Origin: CAZFLM01 sp964519955
Lineage (GTDB): Bacteria; Armatimonadota; Chthonomonadetes; Chthonomonadales; CAJBBX01
DNA length: 61,545 nt
Assembly (NCBI GenBank): GCA_964519955.1
Contig: CAZFLM010000036.1
Span: 1 to 61,545, forward strand
Direction of reading: 5' to 3'
The position numbers were made by a program, and so were the translations under genes. Of this stretch, positions 56,716 to 61,545 are shown one piece after another (position 1 is the first letter of the stretch; the number at the start of each line of letters is the position of its first letter). Under the pieces are notes generated by a model. That model did not search any database, had not been told where the DNA came from, and saw nothing but the letters and a program-made list of their open reading frames with translations.

Positions 56716-56744
56716 ATTATAGACTACTGGTGCATGAATGTCAA
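56716..56744 (-). promoter_or_regulatory. Perfect consensus promoter of purA
   Basis: On the minus strand TTGACA (56744-56739), 17 bases, then TATAAT (56721-56716): every base matches the sigma-70 consensus. Transcription should start near 56709. Confidence 0.92.
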
Positions 56745-56860
56745 CTGGTCGGCGGTTTGTGAGGCAGTCTCCTCACTCCCAAGGGAACGGGAGACCCAAT
56801 GGCGAACTGGCAGCGGGCGCCGCCCGCGGGCGCGCCCACCATTCCGCCAAGGAGTCACAA

Positions 56861-57274
56861 ATGTCGGATAGCAAGCATGGTCCCGGGTTCCACCACGTCG
56901 CCATGAAGGTGCACGACCTGGACCGGTCGGTCAAGTTCTACGAAGAGGGCCTCGGGTTCCGCAAGGCCTACGGCTGGGGCGAGGGCGACGGCCGCGCCGT
57001 CATGCTCGACACGGGCGATGGCAACTACATGGAGCTGTTCGGTGGCGGCCCCGCGGAGCCGTTGGAGGCGCCCGATGCCGGCATCATGCACGTCGCCTTC
57101 CGCAGCGCCGATCCGGACGCCGCCTACGCCAAGGCCATCGCGGCGGGCGCTACCTCGATGCGCGAGCCGACCGACGTCGACATCCCGGGCGACCCCGTGC
57201 TGCCGGTCCGCATCGCGTTCGTGCGCGGCCTCGACGGCGAGGTGCTGGAGTTCTTCAAGAACGAGTCGCTGTAG
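56861..57274 (+). CDS. Glyoxalase/VOC-family protein (lactoylglutathione lyase-like)
   Basis: This 137-residue protein has the paired beta-alpha-beta-beta-beta modules of the vicinal oxygen chelate fold: GPGFHHVAMKVHDLDRSVKF, then YMELFGGGPAEPLEAPDAGI, MHVAFRSADPDAAYAKAIAA and GEVLEFFKNESL. Metal-ligand positions resemble glyoxalase I (first-module His and later Glu), but the reaction cannot be assigned. AAGGAG lies seven bases before the ATG. The gene ends in a repeat that supplies its stop codon. Confidence 0.88.
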   Translation: MSDSKHGPGFHHVAMKVHDLDRSVKFYEEGLGFRKAYGWGEGDGRAVMLDTGDGNYMELFGGGPAEPLEAPDAGIMHVAFRSADPDAAYAKAIAAGATSMREPTDVDIPGDPVLPVRIAFVRGLDGEVLEFFKNESL

Positions 57275-57340
57275 GGGCGCCGCTTGCCGCGCAGTGCAAT
57301 GCGGGGATCGTCGGGGCGCCAACCGCCGCGCCCCGGCGCG
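57272..57340. repeat. GC-rich hairpin repeats after the glyoxalase-like gene
   Basis: TAGGGGCGC-C-GCTTGCCGCG starts at the stop codon, like the copy at 20703. A second hairpin (GGGGCG paired with CGCCCC) lies at about 57314-57335. Confidence 0.65.
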
Positions 57341-58156
57341 TCAGCCGACGAGGAACGCGATGCCGCGCTGCACGGCCTCGCCGTCCGCCTCGATGATCGC
57401 GGGCACGCGGCTGAACGCGGGGTGGGCGATGAGGCGGCGCAGCCCCTCGCCGATGCTGCCCTCGCCGGGCGCGGCGTGGCGGTCGCGGTGGCTGCCGCAC
57501 TCGAACTGCGCGTCGTTCAGGTGCAGCGCGGTCAGCCGGTCCGCCAATCCTGCCTGCTCCAGCTCGTCGGCGAGGCGCTGCGGCGCATCGGCGGCGCTCA
57601 CGTCGAAGCCCGCGACATGCAGGTGGCAGGTGTCGATCACCACGCCCAGCCGGTCCGCTCCGGCGCCCACCGCTGCCACGATCCGGCCCAGATCCGCCAC
57701 GGTCTGCGCCATCTCCGTGCCCTCGCAGCCGTTCTCGATGAGCACGCGCGCGCCCGGCGGCAGCTTGCCGATCGCCTCGCCGAGCTTGCGCACAGCCAGC
57801 TCGAACGCCGCCTCGGGGCTCGGATGGCCCTTCTCGTAGCCGATGTGGAAGCAGACGCCTGCCAGGCCGAGCGTGGCCGCCAACTTGGCATCGCCGACCA
57901 GCGCGCTGAGCGAGCCGTTGCGAATGCGGGGATCGGGCGAGGCGAGGTTGGTCAGCAGCGAAGCGTGCGCAATGCCCCAAAGCCCGGAGGCCGCGGCCGC
58001 ATACGCCGCCCGGTCTTCCTCCGGCGGGATGCCGATGGACGCCAGGCGCTGCGGATCGCGAAGGGTGGTCTGGAACACGCGCGCGCCCGCGGTGGCGAGT
58101 ACGCCGGGCACGCGGGCAAGCGGCGGATCGATGTGCGGACCGACCAGGTGCTCCAT
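57341..58156 (-). CDS. Deoxyribonuclease IV-like (AP endonuclease 2 family) protein
   Basis: This 271-residue TIM-barrel protein has the xylose isomerase-like AP endonuclease signatures: VLIENGCEGTEM (metal Glu), GVVIDTCHLHVAGFD and HLNDAQFECGSHRDRHAAPG followed by EGSIG. These correspond to the three Nfo signatures. True Nfo cuts DNA at abasic sites. Length is normal, but the N-terminus is less typical (VGPHIDPPLARV), so a sugar isomerase-like relative cannot be excluded. The start is ATG 58156; a GTG three codons upstream is possible. Confidence 0.84.
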   Translation of the reverse strand: MEHLVGPHIDPPLARVPGVLATAGARVFQTTLRDPQRLASIGIPPEEDRAAYAAAASGLWGIAHASLLTNLASPDPRIRNGSLSALVGDAKLAATLGLAGVCFHIGYEKGHPSPEAAFELAVRKLGEAIGKLPPGARVLIENGCEGTEMAQTVADLGRIVAAVGAGADRLGVVIDTCHLHVAGFDVSAADAPQRLADELEQAGLADRLTALHLNDAQFECGSHRDRHAAPGEGSIGEGLRRLIAHPAFSRVPAIIEADGEAVQRGIAFLVG

Positions 58157-58190
58157 GGGCCTCACCGAAGCTGCTCGCCGCCCCTGGCAA

Positions 58191-58208
58191 GGACAGGGCG
58201 GCCTGTCC
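58191..58208. repeat. Short palindrome GGACAGG-GCGG-CCTGTCC
   Basis: A perfect 7-bp stem with a 4-base loop lies between the Nfo-like and zinc-ribbon genes. Confidence 0.6.
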
Positions 58209-58234
58209 CACCCAGCGGCGGCGAATCGTGCGGG

Positions 58235-58438
58235 TTAACGGCGTCGTGAGTAGTTGCTGCTGCGCTTGGGCTTCGCGCGGCCGGGCGTGGTGTCGCCGAC
58301 GGGAGTGTGGACGCCTTCGAGCGGGATGTTCTTGCCACACTGGGGACAGTAGTACTGGTTGCGGCGAACGGCCGATATGGGCACGTTGGTGCGGAAGTTG
58401 CAGCCGGGGCAGGTCACGTTGACTTCTGGGGGTGGCAT
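58235..58438 (-). CDS. Small zinc-ribbon protein
   Basis: This 67-residue protein has two CxxC pairs 24 residues apart (VTCPGCNFRTNVP; YYCPQCGKNI) and a basic, serine/arginine-rich tail (RAKPKRSSNYSRRR). That fits a single zinc ribbon that may bind nucleic acid. No function can be given. The AAAGGGCG ribosome site supports ATG 58438 over longer frames. Confidence 0.72.
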   Translation of the reverse strand: MPPPEVNVTCPGCNFRTNVPISAVRRNQYYCPQCGKNIPLEGVHTPVGDTTPGRAKPKRSSNYSRRR

Positions 58439-58809
58439 GGCTAGCGCCCTTTCTGGGCGGTGGCAGTGTGCGTCATGCAGCCGTCCTTGTGATGAGTGGG
58501 TGCGCGTTCCGCTCGCCTCATCGCCGGCAAGCCAAGCGCCCGTTGAGCCTTTAGTATGGCACAAGAACCGCCCCCCGTCAACGCGCGCCCGTCCCCCGGA
58601 GACCGCACGCCGCCGCCGCGGGATGAGAGCGAATGCGGCGATGATGCGTCGTCTGAAGGAATCGCCGACCGGGGCCGCGAAACCCCGTATCGAACTGGGC
58701 GTGCCTGCTTCTGCACCGCTCGGGCTCCCTCCCGGCCCACCAACTGGCGGCTTGGCCGATAGGTGTCGACCGCGCCGCAGCTGACATTCCCACCGAAGGA
58801 GAGACACAC
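58439..58809. other. Intergenic region with no recognised feature
   Basis: These 371 bases separate two divergent genes. Frames are open because of the high GC, but none has a family-like sequence or ribosome site. Promoters for both neighbours should be here, but none stands out. Confidence 0.55.
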
Positions 58810-60192
58810 TTGAGCACACCGACAGTTGCCCAGGACGGGGCCGCGCAGCCCGTCTACAACAAGCCTCTGCTCTTCTGGGTAAGCGTCATCGCGCTCGTCA
58901 CCGCGGGCTTCGCCGGCGGCATCCGGGCCAACATCGTCCCCGCCATGAAGGACCAGTTCTTCATGGGCGCCTACCCCGAGCAGGCCGGTGGCATGATCGG
59001 CGCCGTCGTCGGCGCTGCGTTCCTTGGCTTCGCTATCTCGGTGTTCATCGGTAGCCCCCTCTGCGACTACCTGGGCATGGGGCGCCTCCTGGGGCTGTCG
59101 GCCGTCCTCTTCCTCGGCGGCGGCATCGCGAACATCATGACCGCCCAGCTTTCCGGAGGCAATGCGGACGCTGCCTACTGGATCCTCTGGGGCGGTTGGT
59201 TCACGGTTGGCCTGGGTCACGGCCTGGTGGAGGCGGTTATCAACCCGTTGATTGCCACCATATACGCCGATGACAAGGTGCACAAGCTCAACGTCCTCCA
59301 TGCCTACTGGCCGGGCGGCGTCTTCGGCGGCACGATGATCGGCACCCTGATGGGCGAGATGGACTGGCGCTACAAGATGGTCGTCATCCTGGTGCCGGCC
59401 GTGATCTTCGGCGCTATCGCCATGTTCACCAAGTTCCCGCCGACCGAGCGCGTTGCGTCGGGCGTCTCCACCGGCGAGATGGTGCGCGAGGTGCTCAACC
59501 CTCTGTTCCTCATCTTCTTCGTGGCCATGTTCCTGACCGCCGCCGCCGAACTCGCCCCGGGCCAGTGGGTGAACGAGATGCTGTCCAAGAACCTCGGCTT
59601 CAACGGCACCCTCGTCCTGGCGTACATCTCCGCGATCATGTTCGGCATGCGGTTCTTCGCGGGCCCGCTGGCGCACAAGTTCTCCCCGGTCGGCCTGCTC
59701 TGGCTCTCTTGCCTCCTGGCCTCCATCGGGCTCGTGGCCCTGAGCTTCGCCACCAACCCGGTCACGGGTATCGTCGCGGCCACCGTGTGGGGCGTCGGCG
59801 TCTGCTACATGTGGCCGACCATGCTCGGCTTCACCTCGGAGCGGTTCCCGAAGGGCGGCGCGCTGCTCATGGGCATGATGGGCTCCGCCGGCAACCTCAG
59901 CATCTATTTCGTGATGCCGGCGATGGGTGGTATCTACGACAAGTACGCGGAGTCCGCTGCCGTCCAGGTCGCGAAGTCGTCGCTCAAGGACCTGCAGAAG
60001 GCCGTCGACGATAAGGTCCCCGGCGCAGCCGACCAGATGCTGCAGGTGCTGAAGGATGCGTCGCCATGGGCCTTCCGGTGGGTCGCCGTGCTGCCCGCCA
60101 TCCTGGTGGTGGTCTTCGGCGCCGTCTGGCTGTGGGACAAGGCGCATGGCGGCTACAAGGCCGTCAAGCTGGGCGAGGGCGGCGAGGGCTAA
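58810..60192 (+). CDS. Major facilitator superfamily transporter
   Basis: This 460-residue protein has about twelve hydrophobic helices in two halves. Conserved loops include GSPLCDYLGMGRLLGLSAVL (the D-x-x-G-R loop after helix 2) and HAYWPGGVFGGTMIG in helix 5. The second half shows FAGPLAHKFSPVGLLWLSCL. It resembles sugar/proton symporters of the FucP/nucleoside group, but the substrate is not determinable. The start is TTG 58810 behind AAGGAGA. A charged segment (SSLKDLQKAVDDKVPGAADQ) precedes the last helix. Confidence 0.88.
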   Translation: MSTPTVAQDGAAQPVYNKPLLFWVSVIALVTAGFAGGIRANIVPAMKDQFFMGAYPEQAGGMIGAVVGAAFLGFAISVFIGSPLCDYLGMGRLLGLSAVLFLGGGIANIMTAQLSGGNADAAYWILWGGWFTVGLGHGLVEAVINPLIATIYADDKVHKLNVLHAYWPGGVFGGTMIGTLMGEMDWRYKMVVILVPAVIFGAIAMFTKFPPTERVASGVSTGEMVREVLNPLFLIFFVAMFLTAAAELAPGQWVNEMLSKNLGFNGTLVLAYISAIMFGMRFFAGPLAHKFSPVGLLWLSCLLASIGLVALSFATNPVTGIVAATVWGVGVCYMWPTMLGFTSERFPKGGALLMGMMGSAGNLSIYFVMPAMGGIYDKYAESAAVQVAKSSLKDLQKAVDDKVPGAADQMLQVLKDASPWAFRWVAVLPAILVVVFGAVWLWDKAHGGYKAVKLGEGGEG

Positions 60193-60218
60193 GTCGCATC
60201 GCCTGAAACGGGGGGAAC

Positions 60219-60253
60219 GACGAGGCCGGCCCTGTCCGGGGGCCGGCCTCGTC
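60219..60253 (+). terminator. Stem-loop terminator after the MFS gene
   Basis: GACGAGGCCGGCC (60219-60231) and GGCCGGCCTCGTC (60241-60253) form a perfect 13-bp stem. Only ATACTT follows, so termination would be by a weak U-tract. Confidence 0.65.
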
Positions 60254-60304
60254 ATACTTCCATCTTCAGGGGTGCCGCGTGACCGTCAGAGGCGGGCAGC
60301 AGCC

Positions 60305-60709
60305 CTAGTGCATCTGGTTCCGGATGGCGGCGATCTCCGTCGCGCTGGCCGGGTGAGATGCCCACGTCTCAACCGCGGCGATCTCCGCGTCGCTCGGACC
60401 TTGCGTTGCCGTGCCGGAGTTGATCCGCCAGACGACGCTGCCATACAGGCAGATGTACAGCGCGATGGCCGTCCGCAGCATGCTCGTTACGAATCGCGGA
60501 CGCATTCGACGCGCCCACTCCAGGACGGCAAGCGGGCCACAAACCAGAACGACCTTGGCGACGACAAACAAAGCGGTGCTGCGCTCGAGGTAATAGCGCA
60601 TCAACGGGTTTGCCTCAGCTCCGCCGTATACGTTCACGAACCACAGGGTGGTCACTAAGTCCGCTGCGCATATCGCCGCTAGAACCATGCTCTCGCGGGA
60701 TACCTTCAT
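60305..60709 (-). CDS. Small membrane protein, DUF5658-like
   Basis: This 134-residue protein has three or four hydrophobic helices (MVLAAICAADLVTTLWFVNV; ALFVVAKVVLVCGPLAVLEW; AIALYICLYGSVVWRIN). The motif D-L-x-T-T, then GGAEANPLMRYYL, is characteristic of DUF5658 membrane proteins of unknown role. A GGAGG site lies just before ATG 60709. Confidence 0.72.
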   Translation of the reverse strand: MKVSRESMVLAAICAADLVTTLWFVNVYGGAEANPLMRYYLERSTALFVVAKVVLVCGPLAVLEWARRMRPRFVTSMLRTAIALYICLYGSVVWRINSGTATQGPSDAEIAAVETWASHPASATEIAAIRNQMH

Positions 60710-60779
60710 AACGGCCTCCGACGTCTTGGGTTACTGCTTTGTTCCACAACTCCCTAGTCGGAATAACAGGCCGGATTCC

Positions 60780-61545
60780 TCAGGTTGCGTTCGTCCCCCC
60801 GGCGGACTCCCCAGGCCACGTCAGCCGCGGCCCATCGGAGCCCTCGATCCACCGCGCCTGAGGCACGCGGATCGCCTGATCGGGCAGCAGCAGCCGGGCC
60901 TGTGCGGCGAAGCGAGCGACCGAGCCGGTGGTCAGCAGATCGTGCGTCACATACGCCTCTCTGGCAACCGTGCCGAGCGCCTCCAACTCCTCCCGAGCAA
61001 CCGCATGCGCCGGGTCCACGAAGAGCGGCGCCCGGTCGAACAGCGCGCACGCCGCAGCCTCCAGCGTTCGCCGGATGAACGGGTAGTGCGTGCAGCCGAG
61101 CACGATCGTCTGCGCGTCGGCTTCTGCGGCCGGCCGCAGATACTCCAGCGCGGCTGCCTCGGCTTCGGCGCCGCACGTGTCGCCCGCCTCGACCAGCGGA
61201 ACGAGCCTGGGGCAGGGGATCTCGACGACCCGGGCGTCGGGGCGCAGCCGGCGAATGGCCTCGCCATAGGCCCCGGTGCGCACCGTGCCCTCCGTCGCCA
61301 GGACCGCATACCGATCGGTCTGCGTGGCCGTGCACGCCCGCGCCGCCGCGCCGATCATCCCGAAGACGGGCAGGGGGTGCAGCGCGCGCGACACGCACTC
61401 CAGCGCGGTCGCCGACGAGATGTTGCAGGCCATCACCACCGCCGAGCAGCCCTCGTCCGCCAGGAACCGGCTGATGCCCTGCGCCAGGCTGCGCACCTCC
61501 TCCAGCGGCCGCCCGCCGTACGGCACATGCGCCTGGTCGCCCACG
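60780..61545 (-). CDS. murI: Glutamate racemase, truncated by the window edge
   Basis: At least 254 residues are visible. The N-terminal 30 or so, including the first Asp-Ser motif, lie outside the window. The two catalytic cysteines are in VVMACNISSATAL and VLGCTHYPFI; the first motif is ACNISS rather than the common ACNTAS. MurI supplies D-glutamate for peptidoglycan. The C-terminus extends past the usual end with a short low-complexity tail (LTWPGESAGGTNAT). Confidence 0.92.
   Translation of the reverse strand, partial: VGDQAHVPYGGRPLEEVRSLAQGISRFLADEGCSAVVMACNISSATALECVSRALHPLPVFGMIGAAARACTATQTDRYAVLATEGTVRTGAYGEAIRRLRPDARVVEIPCPRLVPLVEAGDTCGAEAEAAALEYLRPAAEADAQTIVLGCTHYPFIRRTLEAAACALFDRAPLFVDPAHAVAREELEALGTVAREAYVTHDLLTTGSVARFAAQARLLLPDQAIRVPQARWIEGSDGPRLTWPGESAGGTNAT

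Overview
The window is a 61.5-kb, very GC-rich bacterial segment with one 100-N assembly gap. The best lineage clue is the first gene. It is a prepilin-like protein whose N-terminus (FTLIELLVVIAIIAILAAIL, then FPVFAQAREKAR and a MYTQDYDE motif) has the form I associate with Armatimonadota. The high GC, the many secreted or carbohydrate-active enzymes and the abundant intergenic hairpin repeats fit that assignment. It is an inference from sequence style, not from a marker-gene tree.

Layout. 0.1-3.7 kb: prepilin-like protein, small lipoprotein, gap inside a 77-bp tandem repeat, GntR/LacI-type regulator and a GNAT acetyltransferase. 3.8-22.5 kb: a long rightward pyrimidine transcription unit. 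It opens with a recognisable promoter, a PyrR-type RNA binding element and an intrinsic terminator, followed by pyrR, pyrB, a hypothetical gene plus retropepsin-like protease, a serine hydrolase, pyrC, a membrane-anchored protein, a YtcJ-type amidohydrolase, carA, lepB, a 1161-residue HEAT-repeat/zinc-ribbon protein, a GT39-like membrane glycosyltransferase, an M1 aminopeptidase and the N-terminal half only of carB. 22.5-27 kb: a UroD-like protein, a GH2 beta-mannosidase preceded by a long inverted repeat, and an L,D-transpeptidase. 27-31 kb: leftward Uma2-like, small secreted, HicB-like and leuS genes. 31-37 kb: an unknown membrane protein, a leftward TOPRIM/PD-(D/E)xK pair, a zinc-ribbon protein, a CPBP protease and a secreted glycosidase.

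37.7-41.5 kb: a rhomboid protease with a repeat-like tail and a DUF4838 protein carrying an inserted LamG domain. 41.8-49 kb (leftward): the conserved infC-rpmI-rplT-pheS-pheT translation cluster, followed by an amidohydrolase and a TolB-like propeller. 49-55 kb (rightward): gyrB, a DinG-type helicase, a SprT-like metallopeptidase and a putative single-strand annealing protein. 55-61.5 kb: a small biotinyl-like protein, purA behind a perfect consensus promoter, a glyoxalase-like protein, an endonuclease IV-like protein, a small zinc ribbon, an MFS transporter, a small membrane protein and a truncated murI.

The genes best linked functionally are the pyrimidine genes under PyrR attenuation, the translation cluster (IF3 probably starting at an AUC codon), and the DinG/SprT/annealing cassette, which looks like a DNA-repair module. 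Between genes, several families of short hairpin repeats recur. The most convincing keeps a CTCCGT or GTCCCT loop while its stem varies in a compensated way. No tRNA, rRNA, CRISPR array or transposase was found.
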